Of a stretch of DNA of 42,103 nucleotides, positions 1 through 11,233 are shown piece by piece. The translations under genes were made by a program, and so were the position numbers. The stretch is taken from contig JAQGKX010000076.1 of the NCBI GenBank assembly GCA_028289885.1, forward strand, positions 1 to 42,103. Reading direction: 5' to 3'. Position 1 is the stretch's first letter. Each line of letters opens with the position of its first letter. Source of the DNA: Sphingomonadales bacterium. GTDB lineage: Bacteria; Pseudomonadota; Alphaproteobacteria; Sphingomonadales; Sphingomonadaceae. Under the pieces are notes generated by a model. That model was not told the DNA's origin, did no database searches, and saw only the letters and a program-made list of their open reading frames with translations.

Positions 1-258
1 GCTGGTGTCAGGATCGAGAGCACAAAAACGCTCATTCCGATAATCGGTGCCAAAAACCGCACTATTAAAAGCCCCTTGCGTGTCCGTTGGAACCTTACTG
101 ACGGGCAATTGGTTAAGAGGATATAGACGGGACGGTTGCCCCGCGATGAGCCGCGCGACAGGCAGGGTGAAGCGAATTTTTCGGGTGCTTACCGGAAAAA
201 CGCAGGCCAATTTTGGCGGTAAGTACGATATCGTTCCATTCAGGCAAATCTTCAGGGC

Positions 259-1464
259 GTGAAATCGGGTATGGGCAGCGGTATGAGTTCCGACGAACAG
301 AACGCGCGTATGATTGCCGCGCTCGCTCGTATTCCCGCTGTTACCTCGATCCTAGACGTCGTGTGCCGTGTAACAGGAATGGGTTTTGCCGCGGTTGCGC
401 GGGTCACCGAAGACCGCTGGATCGCGTGTAACGTAAAGGACGAAATCGATTTCGGCCTGGCACCGGGCGGCGAACTGAAGATCGAAACGACGATCTGCCA
501 TGAGATACGCGACCATCATGAGCCGGTCGTCATCAACGACGTGGAGGATAGCCCCTATGTCGATCATCACACGCCCGCGATGTACGGTTTCAAAAGCTAT
601 ATCTCGATGCCGATCATTTTACCCGATGGCCAATTTTTCGGGACGCTTTGTGCGATCGACCCGCGCCCTGCAAAGCTGGACAATCCCGAGACGGTCGGCA
701 TGTTCAAACTGTTTGCCGAACTGATCGCCTTTCACCTCGACACGGTCGAGCGGATGGCGACGAGTGAGGCCGACCTTTCGAACGAGCGCGCGGAGTCCGT
801 CCTGCGCGAGCAATTTATCGCTGTCCTCGGCCACGATCTGCGCAATCCGCTGGCAGCGATCGATGCCGGGATTCATACGCTCAAGCGCGAGCCGAGTCTC
901 AGCGCGCGCGGGGCCAATGTGCTGACGCTGCTCAACGGGGCGGTCGAACGAATGGGAAAACTGATCGAAAACGTTCTCGATTTCGCGCGCGCCCGCATGG
1001 GTGACGGTATCGCCGTCTATCGCACCCAAGTGGCGATCGCTCCCGTTATCGCTCACCTCGTCGGCGAATTGCGGGCGGCCTATCCAAAATGCAGGATCGT
1101 CACCGAAGTGGCCGCGATGAACACGATCGCATGCGACCCTGCCCGCATCGCACAGCTGTTCTCAAACCTTATTGCCAACGCCATCGTGCATGGCAGCCCG
1201 GCGACCCCCGTTCGCGTCCAAGCAGCCGTTATCGACCGGAATTTCGAGTTCTTTGTCGAAAACACCGGCGATTCGATCAGCGCAGCGACGATGGAACACC
1301 TGTTCGCCCCCTTCGCCCGCGCCGAATTGCTGCCGAGCCAGCAGGGTCTCGGACTGGGCCTGTACATAGCATCCGAAGTCGCTCGCGCGCACGGTGGTAC
1401 GCTGACCGTGACCTCCACGGAGGAGGCCACGCGCTTCACATTCCGGATGCCACTAACGGCCTAG
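259..1464 (+). CDS. GAF-domain sensor histidine kinase
   Basis: 401 aa ORF; N-terminal GAF-like region, HisKA motif '[16 protein letters not shown]', HATPase motifs '[10 protein letters not shown]' and '[18 protein letters not shown]'. Confidence 0.85.
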   Translation: MKSGMGSGMSSDEQNARMIAALARIPAVTSILDVVCRVTGMGFAAVARVTEDRWIACNVKDEIDFGLAPGGELKIETTICHEIRDHHEPVVINDVEDSPYVDHHTPAMYGFKSYISMPIILPDGQFFGTLCAIDPRPAKLDNPETVGMFKLFAELIAFHLDTVERMATSEADLSNERAESVLREQFIAVLGHDLRNPLAAIDAGIHTLKREPSLSARGANVLTLLNGAVERMGKLIENVLDFARARMGDGIAVYRTQVAIAPVIAHLVGELRAAYPKCRIVTEVAAMNTIACDPARIAQLFSNLIANAIVHGSPATPVRVQAAVIDRNFEFFVENTGDSISAATMEHLFAPFARAELLPSQQGLGLGLYIASEVARAHGGTLTVTSTEEATRFTFRMPLTA

Positions 1465-3497
1465 CCGGTGAAGCGGCCACCGGTATCCGCCATTTTTCGC
1501 AGCAGCGGCGCGATCTTGAATCCATGTTTCTCGAGGCCCGCGACGATCTTGTCGTTGCCTTCGGTATCTGCCCAGAACATCGGCCCGCCGCGATAGACCG
1601 GCCAGCCATAGCCATAGACCCAGACCACGTCGATGTCCGATGCCCGCTGCGCCATGCCTTCTTCCAGGATCAGGGCGCCTTCGTTGACCATCGGATAGAG
1701 CGTGCGCTCGATGATCTCCTGATCGCTGATAACGCGCTTGGTCAGGCCCGCCTTCGACGAAAAATCGTCGATGATCTGCTGTGTTTCGGACGAAGGGGTT
1801 GGATTGCGCTTTTCGTCGTAATCGTAAAACCCCTTGCCGGTCTTTTGCCCCCAGCGACCGACGGCGGCTAATGCGTCGCGGATGCTTTCGATGCGCGTCG
1901 GGTCGCGGTGCCAGCCGATATCTACCCCTGCGAGATCGGCCATCTGGAACGGCCCCATGGGCATGCCGAAGTCGACATGGACCTTGTCGATCTGGTCGGG
2001 AGTGGCACCCTCCATCAGCAGTTTCATCGCTTCGACCTGCCGGGGTTCGAGCATCCGGTTGCCGATGAAGCCGTGGCATACGCCCGCAACTACCGCAATC
2101 TTGCCGATCTTCTTGGACAGCCCCATCGCGGTCATCAACGCGTCAGGTGCCGTCTTTGCCCCGCGCACGACCTCGAGCAGTTTCATGACGTTGGCGGGCG
2201 AGAAGAAATGCGTTCCCAGCACATCCTGCGGGCGGCTGGTACTCGCGGCGATCTCGTCAATGTCCAGATAGCTGGTGTTCGACGCGAGGATCGCACCCGG
2301 CTTCGCGATTGCATCGAGCTTGCCGAAGATATCCTTCTTTACGTCCATGTTCTCATAGACGGCCTCGATGATCAGGTCGCAATCGGCCAGATCGTCAAGC
2401 GCCAGCGTCGATTTCAGCAACCCCATCGCGCCTTCGACCTGTTCGGGCTTGATCCGTCCCTTCGCCGCGCTCGCCTCGTAATTCTTGCGTATGACGCCGA
2501 TGCCCCTGTCGAGCGCCTCCTGCTGCATCTCGACGATCGTCACCGCCACGCCTGCGCTGAGGAAATTCATCGAGATGCCACCGCCCATCGTGCCCGCGCC
2601 GATCACGCCGACCCGATTTATGGCGCGGGGCTTCACATCGCTCGCGATGCCGTCGATCTTGGAGGCCTGCCGCTCGGCGAAAAAGATATGACGTTGGGCG
2701 GCCGACTGAACACTTGTCAGCAGCTTGAAGAACTCCGCTTTCTCGAACGCAATGCCTTCGTCGAACGGCAGCCGCGTCGCCGCTTCGATACATGCAAGGT
2801 TTGCGGCGGGTGCCTCGAAGCCACGGAACTTGCGCGCATTGACCCTGGCGAACGCGGCGATCGCGCCAACGTCGCCCCGAACGGGCAAATCGCGTGACGG
2901 GCGTGTTCCTTGGGCGATCATCTCGCGCGCGAATGCAATGGCATCGGCGGCAAGGCTGCCTTCGCTCGCCAGCCGATCGATCAGGCCGGCTTCGAGCGCC
3001 TTTCTTGCCCCGAACGGCGTACCCGTCCCGCACAATTCGACCGCAGCTTCGATGCCTGCAACCCGTGGCAGGCGCTGAGTCCCGCCAGCACCCGGCAACA
3101 GGCCGAGCTTTACTTCGGGCGTGCCGATCTTTGCCGACGGCACCGCGATCCGGTAGTGGCAGCCTAGCGTCACTTCGCATCCGCCACCCAGCGCGGTGCC
3201 GTGGATCGCCGCGATCACCGGCTTTGTTGACGCCTCGATCAGGTTGCATACTTCTGGCAGACCGGGGTCCATCATCGGCTTGGTAAATTCGGTGATGTCG
3301 GCACCCGCAAAGAACGTCCGTCCTTCGCACCGGATGACGATGGCCTTTACCGTGTCGTCGGCCAGCGCTTCCCTGATCCCCGCGACCAGCCCTTCGCGAA
3401 CCGCAATCCCCAGCGCATTGACCGGCGGATTGTTGGACACGATGACCAGGACATCATCGTGCCGCTCGGTTGAAATCGGTGAGTTCACGGGTATCAT
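1461..3497 (-). CDS. 3-hydroxyacyl-CoA dehydrogenase / enoyl-CoA hydratase bifunctional protein (FadB/FadJ-like)
   Basis: 678 aa; crotonase N-terminal half ('[23 protein letters not shown]'), Rossmann motif '[17 protein letters not shown]', C-terminal HAD domains ('GFIGNRM'). Confidence 0.9.
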   Translation of the reverse strand: MIPVNSPISTERHDDVLVIVSNNPPVNALGIAVREGLVAGIREALADDTVKAIVIRCEGRTFFAGADITEFTKPMMDPGLPEVCNLIEASTKPVIAAIHGTALGGGCEVTLGCHYRIAVPSAKIGTPEVKLGLLPGAGGTQRLPRVAGIEAAVELCGTGTPFGARKALEAGLIDRLASEGSLAADAIAFAREMIAQGTRPSRDLPVRGDVGAIAAFARVNARKFRGFEAPAANLACIEAATRLPFDEGIAFEKAEFFKLLTSVQSAAQRHIFFAERQASKIDGIASDVKPRAINRVGVIGAGTMGGGISMNFLSAGVAVTIVEMQQEALDRGIGVIRKNYEASAAKGRIKPEQVEGAMGLLKSTLALDDLADCDLIIEAVYENMDVKKDIFGKLDAIAKPGAILASNTSYLDIDEIAASTSRPQDVLGTHFFSPANVMKLLEVVRGAKTAPDALMTAMGLSKKIGKIAVVAGVCHGFIGNRMLEPRQVEAMKLLMEGATPDQIDKVHVDFGMPMGPFQMADLAGVDIGWHRDPTRIESIRDALAAVGRWGQKTGKGFYDYDEKRNPTPSSETQQIIDDFSSKAGLTKRVISDQEIIERTLYPMVNEGALILEEGMAQRASDIDVVWVYGYGWPVYRGGPMFWADTEGNDKIVAGLEKHGFKIAPLLRKMADTGGRFTG

Positions 3498-3509
3498 ACT
3501 CCTAAAAAA

Positions 3510-4733
3510 TCAGCCGATGAGGGCTGAATAAACCATCGTCTTCAGTGTGCGGCGGATCGGGTAGGTGTTCGAAGGCATCAATTGCGTCATAAATACAACG
3601 ATGATGTCATCGATGGGATCGACAAAGAAATTGGTCGAAAACATCCCGCCCCAGTAAAACTCACCGGCATTACCCGGAAGCGTCGTGGCAACAGGATCGG
3701 TCACGACCCCGAACCCCAACCCAAACCCGGCACCCGCGTTTTCGGCCTCGCTGAACAACGACTGCGACATTTGCGTCAGGTCGCGCCCGCCCGGCAGGTG
3801 ATTGGCCGTCATCAGCCTGATGGTATGCGGCGACACAATCCGTACGCCGTCCAGTTCGCCATTGTTCAGCAGCATCCGCGCGAACCGGTGATAATCGGCC
3901 AGCGTGGAAACCATCCCGCCGCCGCCCGAAAGCAGCTTCGGTGCCTTGCCCCACGCGCTTCCGGCACCCGGATCGTATATCTTCATCCGCTTCGCAGGAT
4001 CCCAGACATAGCAGTCCGGAACACGCGAAAGTTTTTCGGCGGGCACCTGGAAATGCGTGTCGACCATGCCGAGCGGTCCCGTGATATGTTCGGCAAAATA
4101 ATCGTCGAGCGACTGGCCGGAAACGCGCTGGACGATGGCACCCACGATGTCTGTGGATATTGAATAATTCCACGCCGAGCCGGGATCGAATTCGAGCGGC
4201 ATCCTTGCAACGGCGGCGACGAATTCCTCGAGCGTCCCACCGTCGAACCGTTCGAACCCTGCCTTTGCATAGGCGGCATCCACGTTGGACCGTTCCTGGA
4301 AGCTATAGGTCAGCCCCGAGGTGTGGCGCAGAAGATCGATCATTTTCATTGGCGACGTCGGCGGGCGCGTAACGAACGGCGTGGTGCGACCGCCCGAAAC
4401 GAAAACGCCGGTGTCTTTGAATTCGGGCAGGACCTTCGTGACCGGATCGGAGAGTGCGATTCTCCCCTGTTCGACCAGTTGCATGAAGGCGATCGAGGTG
4501 ATCGGCTTGGTCATGGAGGCGATCCGAAAGATGGCGTCCTCGCGCAGCGGCTCGCCGGCACGCGCCTCTCCCATCACCGACAGATGGGCCACTTCATCAC
4601 CGCGCCCGATCAGCAGGGCTGCGTGCGGAAACTTGCCATTGTCGATATATTTGGTGCGCAGATGGTCGTCGATCAGCGCCAGCCTCGCGCTGTCAAAGCC
4701 CAATTCCTGAGGGTCGGAAACAGTCGGCATCAT
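3510..4733 (-). CDS. Serine hydrolase, class C beta-lactamase / esterase fold
   Basis: 407 aa; SxxK motif 'SMTK', YxN-like 'WNYSIST', typical N-terminal pattern '[21 protein letters not shown]'. Confidence 0.85.
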   Translation of the reverse strand: MMPTVSDPQELGFDSARLALIDDHLRTKYIDNGKFPHAALLIGRGDEVAHLSVMGEARAGEPLREDAIFRIASMTKPITSIAFMQLVEQGRIALSDPVTKVLPEFKDTGVFVSGGRTTPFVTRPPTSPMKMIDLLRHTSGLTYSFQERSNVDAAYAKAGFERFDGGTLEEFVAAVARMPLEFDPGSAWNYSISTDIVGAIVQRVSGQSLDDYFAEHITGPLGMVDTHFQVPAEKLSRVPDCYVWDPAKRMKIYDPGAGSAWGKAPKLLSGGGGMVSTLADYHRFARMLLNNGELDGVRIVSPHTIRLMTANHLPGGRDLTQMSQSLFSEAENAGAGFGLGFGVVTDPVATTLPGNAGEFYWGGMFSTNFFVDPIDDIIVVFMTQLMPSNTYPIRRTLKTMVYSALIG

Positions 4734-5536
4734 GCGGCGGTCTTTCCGGTTAGCTGGCGGGTAACGGGGTGCGACGTGGACAGGCCGCCATCGACGACGA
4801 TGGACTGACCGTTGATATAACTCGACGCGTCCGAGGCGAGGAACAGCGCAGTTCGGGCGATTTCGATGGGCTGGCCCGCGCGTCGCAGGGGGTTCAGGCG
4901 ACCGACCTTGTCCATCACGCCCTTGTCACGCGCATAGACGAACGCGCTTTCCGTCATGCCGCTTTCGACCAGCCCCGGACAGATCGCATTGACCCGTACG
5001 CCAGTCCCCGAAAGCTGTTGCGCGCTGGTTTGTACCAGGTTGATCACGCCTGCTTTCGACGCCGAATAGGCCGCCCCGCCCGCGCCCGAACGCAATCCGG
5101 CAACGCTCGCCGTACAGATGATCGAGCCGCCGTTTCCGGCCTCCCACATCGCCTTGCCAGCGTGTTTCACCATCAACCACGGTCCGATCAGGTTGACGCG
5201 GAGTATCTCGGCCCAATCCTCGACTGATTGATCGAACAGGCTCGCCATTCCGCCCGAAATCCCGGCATTGGCATAGGCGACATCGACTGAACCATGCCGG
5301 GTGATCGCTGTCTCGACCAGCGCCGCGACATCGCTTTCCGATCCGGCGTCCATCTGGGTCGCAAAGACCGCGCCACCTGCCGCCTCAATGGCGCGCGCGG
5401 TCGCATGAACGCCGTCAGACAGGTCACCGATCACGACATTGGCACCCTCGGCGGCGAAAAGGATCGCGGTCGCGCGTCCGATGCCCGACCCGGCGCCGGT
5501 GATGATCGCAGTCTTGCCGTCCAACGATCCGGTCAT
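4730..5536 (-). CDS. SDR family oxidoreductase
   Basis: 268 aa; '[10 protein letters not shown]', 'NAG', 'YSASKAG' motifs; 4-nt overlap with the neighbouring CDS. Confidence 0.9.
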   Translation of the reverse strand: MTGSLDGKTAIITGAGSGIGRATAILFAAEGANVVIGDLSDGVHATARAIEAAGGAVFATQMDAGSESDVAALVETAITRHGSVDVAYANAGISGGMASLFDQSVEDWAEILRVNLIGPWLMVKHAGKAMWEAGNGGSIICTASVAGLRSGAGGAAYSASKAGVINLVQTSAQQLSGTGVRVNAICPGLVESGMTESAFVYARDKGVMDKVGRLNPLRRAGQPIEIARTALFLASDASSYINGQSIVVDGGLSTSHPVTRQLTGKTAA

Positions 5537-6597
5537 TGCGCACCCGCTTTCCGTGCGAAGTCCCAGGCCGCAGCCGCCAGTGACGGCACCCGCTTCGCCG
5601 TCTCTGCTGCATGGGCAGAGGAAGCCGTACCGTCGATCACGCGCTTTTTGATACCCTGAACAATCCCGGCAAGCCGGAACAGATTATAGGCGAAATACCA
5701 GTTCAGATCGGGGATATTTTCCCGCCCCGTCCTTTCGCAATACCGCGCAGCCGCCTCGTCGAGCGTCGGGATGTTGAGCGCCGCAAGGTCATAACCCAGC
5801 AGTCCCGACCGTCCTTCGGGCTCGGTAAGCCAGTTCATCAGCAGATAGGCGACATCGGCTAGCGGATCACCCAAGGTCGACAATTCCCAGTCGAGTACCG
5901 CTGTTACTTTTGGTTCGTTCGGCGCGAAGATCAGATTGTCGATTCGGTAGTCGCCGTGCACGATGCTGGTGCGCGTCTGGGGCGGTATTGTCCGCGCCAG
6001 ATACTCGATCAGCTTCTCCATGTCGGGCATGACTTCGGTTTCCGACGCGCGATATTGCTTCGTCCACCGGCCGACCTGCCGTTCGAAATAATTGCCGGGC
6101 TTGCCATAGCCGCCAAGTCCCGCCGCCTCGTAATCGACCGAGTGGAGCGCGGCGAGGGAATCGATCATCGCCTCGTAAGTCGCGCGGCGGTCGTTGCGTG
6201 GAACGTCCGGCAGCGACCCATCCCAGATTGTCCGCCCGGCAACCAATCCCATGACGTAAAACATCGACCCCACGACGGCGTCATCGGTGCAAAGCGCATA
6301 GGGTCGCGGCACCGGGAACCCCGTCGGATATAGCCCGGCAATAACCGCGAACTCGCGGTCAACCGCATGGGCACTTTGCAACAACATGCCAAACGGCTTG
6401 CGGCGGAGGACATAGGCGCCCGACGGACTATCGATCCGATAGGTCGGGTTCGATTGTCCCCCCGCGAACTTCGTCATCGTCAACGGTCCGGCAAATCCCT
6501 CGACATTGGCCAGCATCCACTCGGTAAGGCGCCCCTCGTTTAGCCTATCATGTTCGGGGACTGTAATCGTGCCAGTCATGTCGACACTGGCGTTCAC
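5533..6597 (-). CDS. APH-like phosphotransferase, ACAD10/ACAD11 N-terminal-domain type
   Basis: 354 aa; Brenner motif '[13 protein letters not shown]' and '[21 protein letters not shown]'. Confidence 0.85.
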   Translation of the reverse strand: MNASVDMTGTITVPEHDRLNEGRLTEWMLANVEGFAGPLTMTKFAGGQSNPTYRIDSPSGAYVLRRKPFGMLLQSAHAVDREFAVIAGLYPTGFPVPRPYALCTDDAVVGSMFYVMGLVAGRTIWDGSLPDVPRNDRRATYEAMIDSLAALHSVDYEAAGLGGYGKPGNYFERQVGRWTKQYRASETEVMPDMEKLIEYLARTIPPQTRTSIVHGDYRIDNLIFAPNEPKVTAVLDWELSTLGDPLADVAYLLMNWLTEPEGRSGLLGYDLAALNIPTLDEAAARYCERTGRENIPDLNWYFAYNLFRLAGIVQGIKKRVIDGTASSAHAAETAKRVPSLAAAAWDFARKAGAQ

Positions 6598-7838
6598 CGT
6601 GGCGAACCGTATTTGCCGAACTCGATCCGCGCGATCGAACGGGCGTGGACCTCGTCCGGCCCATCGGCGATCCGCAGCGTCCGCTGGTGCGCATAAGCTT
6701 CTGCCAGACCTGCATCGCTCGACACGCCCGCGCCTCCGAATGCCTGGATTGCATCGTCTAGGATGCGCAGTGCCATGTTCGGCGCGGACACCTTGATCAT
6801 CGCGATCTCGGCCTGCGCGGATTTATTGCCGACCTTGTCCATCATGTCGGCGGCTTTCAGGCAGAGCAGCCGGTTCATCTCGATGTCGATCCGCGCCTGT
6901 GCAACCCGCTGTTCCCACACGCTGTGATCGGCGATCCGCTTGCCGAACGCGACCCGGCTCAGCAGGCGCTTCGTCATTTTTTCTAGGGCAACTTCGGCGG
7001 TTCCGATCGTCCGCATGCAATGGTGGATACGCCCCGGCCCGAGCCGCCCCTGCGCAATCTCAAACCCGCGCCCCTCGCCGAGCAGCATATTCTCAACCGG
7101 AATCCGCACGTCCTTCAACTCGATTTCCATATGACCGTGCGGCGCGTCATCGAAACCAAACACCGGCAGATGGCGCAACACGGTAACGCCCGGCGTGTCC
7201 AGTTCCATCAGCACCATCGATTGCTGGGCGTGGCGGGCCGCTTCGAAGTCGGTTTTACCCATGATGATAGCGATCTTGCAGCGCGGATCGCCAGCACCCG
7301 ACGACCACCATTTGACGCCGTTCAGGACATACTCGTCGCCATCGCGTTTGATCGAAGTCTCGATGTTAGTTGCATCCGACGATGCGACGTCGGGTTCGGT
7401 CATCAGGAAAGCCGACCGAATATCACCGTTCATCAGCGGCTTCAGCCAGCGATCTTTCTGGCCGCGCGTGCCATAGCGGTGCAGCACTTCCATGTTTCCG
7501 GTGTCGGGCGCGGAACAGTTGAACACCTCCGACCCCCAGCCGATCCGGCCCATTTCCTCGGCACAAAGCGCGTATTCGAGGTTGGTCAGGCCCGGCCCCT
7601 CGAATGCAAAACTGTCATCGACATGGGCGCGACCGGCGGTCGGTGGCATGAACAGGTTCCAGATTCCCGCAGCTTTCGCACGCGCCTTTTCGTCCTCGAC
7701 CACTTGCAGGATTTTCCACCGCGATCCTTCGGCCTGCTGGTCGTAATAATCCTGCGCGCGCGGGAAAACATGGGCGGCCATGTGGTCGCGAACGTGGTCG
7801 CGCCAGTAGCTCTGGCGTTCGGTCAGGTCGAAATCCAC
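6594..7838 (-). CDS. Acyl-CoA dehydrogenase, ACAD10/ACAD11-like
   Basis: 414 aa; '[25 protein letters not shown]', '[27 protein letters not shown]', 'IADGPDEVH'. Confidence 0.9.
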   Translation of the reverse strand: MDFDLTERQSYWRDHVRDHMAAHVFPRAQDYYDQQAEGSRWKILQVVEDEKARAKAAGIWNLFMPPTAGRAHVDDSFAFEGPGLTNLEYALCAEEMGRIGWGSEVFNCSAPDTGNMEVLHRYGTRGQKDRWLKPLMNGDIRSAFLMTEPDVASSDATNIETSIKRDGDEYVLNGVKWWSSGAGDPRCKIAIIMGKTDFEAARHAQQSMVLMELDTPGVTVLRHLPVFGFDDAPHGHMEIELKDVRIPVENMLLGEGRGFEIAQGRLGPGRIHHCMRTIGTAEVALEKMTKRLLSRVAFGKRIADHSVWEQRVAQARIDIEMNRLLCLKAADMMDKVGNKSAQAEIAMIKVSAPNMALRILDDAIQAFGGAGVSSDAGLAEAYAHQRTLRIADGPDEVHARSIARIEFGKYGSPR

Positions 7839-7998
7839 CGGGCTTCTCTCCTTGTTTTCTAAAGGCTTGCTAGGTCAGTGATTCGGTGCGGGTCAACCGG
7901 CAAAACTTTGCCCTTACGGAAAGCGCCACTCCTGTACCGACGCTTGCCGACCCTGAAAAGCGGGCATAGCCTTGCCGAAAGAATCGATCTGGAGAGTG

Positions 7999-9162
7999 AT
8001 GATGGAAGACTCTGAAAACTTCCGCGCAGAAACACGCGCGTGGCTGGAAACGAACTGCCCGGCCGAGATGCGCGAGCCGGTACGCGATGAATCCGATGCT
8101 TGTTGGGGCGGTCGCAATTTCATCTTCAAATCACCTGCCCAGAAACAATGGCTCGACGTGATGGCGGCAAGGGGCTGGACCGTTTCGGACTGGCCAAAGG
8201 AATATGGCGGCGGCGGCCTGACCGCAGGGCAAGCCAAGATATTGCGCGAGGAAATGGCAGCGCTGCGTTGCCGCTCGCCGCTGTCCAGCTTCGGTATCTG
8301 GATGCTTGGCCCTGCGCTGTTGAAGTTCGGCACCGAGGGGCAGAAAGTCCATTACCTCAACCAGATCGCGCGGGGCGAGATCCGCTGGTGCCAGGGCTAT
8401 TCGGAGCCCGGTGCCGGGTCCGATCTTGTCTCACTGGCAACCTTTGGTGAAGATAAGGGCGACCATTGGCTCGTCAACGGCCAGAAAATATGGACCAGCT
8501 ATGCCGACAAGGCCGACTGGATTTTCTGCCTCGTCCGCACCGACAAGGCGGACAAATATAAGGGTATCAGCTTCCTGCTGTTCGACATGACCACGCCGGG
8601 CGTTTCGACAAAGCCGATCCTGCTGATCAGCGGAAGTTCACCGTTTTGCGAGACGTTCTTCGATAATGTGGTGGTGCCGAAAGACCAGATTGTCGGCGAA
8701 CTCAACCGCGGCTGGGACGTCGCCAAATATCTGTTGGGCCATGAGCGCGAGATGATCTCGGGTGGTGGCCTCGGCACCGACATGATGTCGATAGGCGCAC
8801 AGTTCAAAGCCGTCGCCGCCGACGAACCCGTGCTGCGCGCCGACATGGCCAATTTCGACGTGGACGTGATGGCCTTCCGCGCGATGTCCGAAAAGTTCGT
8901 CGATGAGATGAAGGCGGGGAAGAACCATCCCGCCGAACCGAACATGATGAAATACATCGGCACCGAACTGAACAAGAAACGCTTTGAACTTATCATGGCG
9001 GCGGGTGGTTCGAACGCGCTCGAATGGGAAAGCGAAGAGTCCGGCGGCGGCGTGAAAGCGCGCAACTGGCTCCGCACCAAGGGCAACAGCATCGAAGGCG
9101 GCACCAGCGAGATCATGCTCGGGGTCATTGCCAAGCGGATATTGGAGTTACCGGGAGCCTGA
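7999..9162 (+). CDS. Acyl-CoA dehydrogenase
   Basis: ORF from 7972, ATG-initiated candidate start near 7999 ('MMEDSENFRAETRAWLE'); 'GYSEPGAGSDL', 'NGQKIWTSYA', C-terminal 'SIEGGTSEI'. Confidence 0.88.
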   Translation: MMEDSENFRAETRAWLETNCPAEMREPVRDESDACWGGRNFIFKSPAQKQWLDVMAARGWTVSDWPKEYGGGGLTAGQAKILREEMAALRCRSPLSSFGIWMLGPALLKFGTEGQKVHYLNQIARGEIRWCQGYSEPGAGSDLVSLATFGEDKGDHWLVNGQKIWTSYADKADWIFCLVRTDKADKYKGISFLLFDMTTPGVSTKPILLISGSSPFCETFFDNVVVPKDQIVGELNRGWDVAKYLLGHEREMISGGGLGTDMMSIGAQFKAVAADEPVLRADMANFDVDVMAFRAMSEKFVDEMKAGKNHPAEPNMMKYIGTELNKKRFELIMAAGGSNALEWESEESGGGVKARNWLRTKGNSIEGGTSEIMLGVIAKRILELPGA

Positions 9163-9167
9163 CACTT

Positions 9168-9284
9168 CCTTCCCCCCTCCCACGTGCGGGAGGGGTCGGG
9201 GGTGGGGCTTGCTCAACTTAAGCCCAAGCCCCGCCAGATCATTCCCACCCCCTAACCCCTCCCGCGCGCGGGAGGGGGATAAGG
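9168..9284. repeat. REPIN-like intergenic inverted repeat (two approximately 40-bp GC-rich arms)
   Basis: Left arm CCTTCCCCCCTCCCACGTGCGGGAGGGGTCGGGGGTGGG; right arm CCCACCCCCTAACCCCTCCCGCGCGCGGGAGGGGGATAAGG is close to its reverse complement. Confidence 0.8.
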
Positions 9285-9292
9285 AAGCACTC

Positions 9293-10426
9293 ATGCCACT
9301 GTACCACACTGAAGACCAAGCCATGCTGCGCGAAACCGCGCGCCCGTTCCTCGCCGATGCCGCGCCGGTCAGACACCTTCGCACCCTGCGCGATACCCGC
9401 GATCCGGTTGGTTTCAGCCGCGATCTGTGGAAGCAATTTGCCGAGATGGGCTTTACCGGCATCCTCATCCCCGAAGCGCAGGGCGGCCTTGGTCTGGGCC
9501 ATGTCGAGGCGGGCATCGTGCTCGAGGAAATTGGGCGCAACCTGACACCATCGCCGTTCCTGACGACAGCCGTCGCCGCCGTCGAGGCGCTTAAGACATC
9601 GGTGACGATCGGCGCGGAATGGCTGCCGAAAATCGCATCGGGCGATGCCGTCATCGCTCTTGCCATCGAGGAGTCGGCCAAGCATCGCCCCGAACGCATT
9701 GCCCTGAAGGCCGAGCGTTCGGGAAACGGCTTCAGGCTATCAGGTGCCAAGAATTTCGTCATCAATGGCCATGTCGCCGACTTGCTCATCGTTGCCGCCC
9801 GCACCGCGGGGGCCGCTGGCGAGCCTGACGGCATCACCCTGTTCGCGGTGCCGAAAGGCGCTGTGGGGCTCACGGTGAATCCCGTCCTGCTGGCCGATTC
9901 GTCGCTGGCGTCGCACGTGATCCTCGACGGGGTGGAAGTCGATGCCGACGCCGTGATCGGTGAGGTCGATGGTGGCTGGTCGCCCCTCACCAGGCTGCTC
10001 GACGCAGGGCGCGTCGGAGCGGCTGCTGAAATGCTCGGCGTCGGTGGCGCATCGCTCGACGCCACGGTCGATTATCTGAAGACCCGCAAGCAATTCGGTC
10101 GCCTGATTGGTGAATTTCAGGCGCTCCAGCACCGCGCCGCGCATTTGTACGGCGAAATGGAAGTCGCCCGCGCGACCGTTCTCAAGGCGGCGCAGCTCCT
10201 CGACGCCGGTGACCCGCGCGCCGAACTCGCCGTTGCGGTGGCCAAGGCAAAGACTGGACGCGCCTGTGCGCTTGCGGTGCAGGAAGGGGTCCAGATGCAC
10301 GGCGGGATCGGCATGACCGACGAATATGACATCGGCCTGTTCATGAAACGCGATCGCGCGCTGGAGGAATTCTTCGGCGACGCGCGTTACCACGCCGACC
10401 GCGTCGCGCGTCTGAACGGATATTGA
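9293..10426 (+). CDS. Acyl-CoA dehydrogenase family protein (second subunit-like of a tandem pair)
   Basis: In-frame ATG at 9293 ('MPLYHTEDQAMLRETARPFLAD'); the upstream part of the 432 aa ORF is repeat-derived; 'LGVGGASLDATVDYLKTRKQFGRLIGEFQALQH', 'QMHGGIGMTDEY'. Confidence 0.85.
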   Translation: MPLYHTEDQAMLRETARPFLADAAPVRHLRTLRDTRDPVGFSRDLWKQFAEMGFTGILIPEAQGGLGLGHVEAGIVLEEIGRNLTPSPFLTTAVAAVEALKTSVTIGAEWLPKIASGDAVIALAIEESAKHRPERIALKAERSGNGFRLSGAKNFVINGHVADLLIVAARTAGAAGEPDGITLFAVPKGAVGLTVNPVLLADSSLASHVILDGVEVDADAVIGEVDGGWSPLTRLLDAGRVGAAAEMLGVGGASLDATVDYLKTRKQFGRLIGEFQALQHRAAHLYGEMEVARATVLKAAQLLDAGDPRAELAVAVAKAKTGRACALAVQEGVQMHGGIGMTDEYDIGLFMKRDRALEEFFGDARYHADRVARLNGY

Positions 10427-11217
10427 TGATGGACACCAGCAAATTCTTTCGCCTCGATGGCCGCATTGCCCTTGTCACCGGCGGCTCGCGCAACATTGGC
10501 AAATGGATCGCGCAAGGGTTCATCGCCCAAGGTGCAAAGGTCTATATCTCGTCGCGCAAGGCCGATGCCTGTCATGCGGCGGCTGAAGAACTCGGCCCCA
10601 ATTGCATCGCGCTTCCACAGGACGTTTCCACTGTCGAGGGATGCCGGGCGTTGGCGGCGCAGCTTGCCGAGCGTGAAACCGGACTCGACATACTGGTGAA
10701 TAACGCGGGCGTCGCATGGGGCGCGCCATTCGAGACTTTTCCCGAAAGCGGCTGGGACAAGGTCATGGACCTGAACGTCAAATCCCCGTTTTTCCTGACC
10801 CAGGCGCTCCACGAGTTGCTCAAAGCCTCCGCGTCTCCGCAACAGCCCGCAAAGGTAATCAACATCACTTCGGTCGATGGCCAGCGGCTGAACCCCTGGG
10901 ATACCTACAGCTATCACGCTTCTAAGGCCGCGCTCATCTATCTGACCAAGCGCGTCGCAGCGGAGCTTATCAAGGACCATATCAACGTCACGTCGCTTGC
11001 CCCCGGCGCGTTTGCGTCCGACATGAACAAGGCGGCGCGCGATCACGGCGACGATGTGGCGTCGCGCATTCCGGCAGGCCGCATCGGCAATCCCGAAGAC
11101 CTCGCCGCAGCAGCGATCTATCTCGCGAGCCGGGCGGGGGACTATGTCGTCGGCGCGACGCTCACGGTCGATGGCGGACTGGTCAACGCCGAATTGCGAG
11201 GCAGCATCGACGGCTGA
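10426..11217 (+). CDS. SDR family oxidoreductase
   Basis: 'ALVTGGSRNIGKWIA', 'NNAGVAWG', 'YSYHASKAALIYLTK'; start overlaps the upstream ACAD stop region. Confidence 0.88.
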   Translation: MMDTSKFFRLDGRIALVTGGSRNIGKWIAQGFIAQGAKVYISSRKADACHAAAEELGPNCIALPQDVSTVEGCRALAAQLAERETGLDILVNNAGVAWGAPFETFPESGWDKVMDLNVKSPFFLTQALHELLKASASPQQPAKVINITSVDGQRLNPWDTYSYHASKAALIYLTKRVAAELIKDHINVTSLAPGAFASDMNKAARDHGDDVASRIPAGRIGNPEDLAAAAIYLASRAGDYVVGATLTVDGGLVNAELRGSIDG

Positions 11218-11233
11218 AGTTCACCCTGAGTCG

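Noticed and set aside
1908-2897. 329-aa plus-strand ORF
   Set aside because: Antisense to the FadB-like gene, which has clear catalytic motifs.
9128-9292. N-terminal extension of the second ACAD
   Set aside because: Encoded by the REPIN-like repeat ('PTCGRGRGWGLL'); the ATG at 9293 begins the conserved domain.
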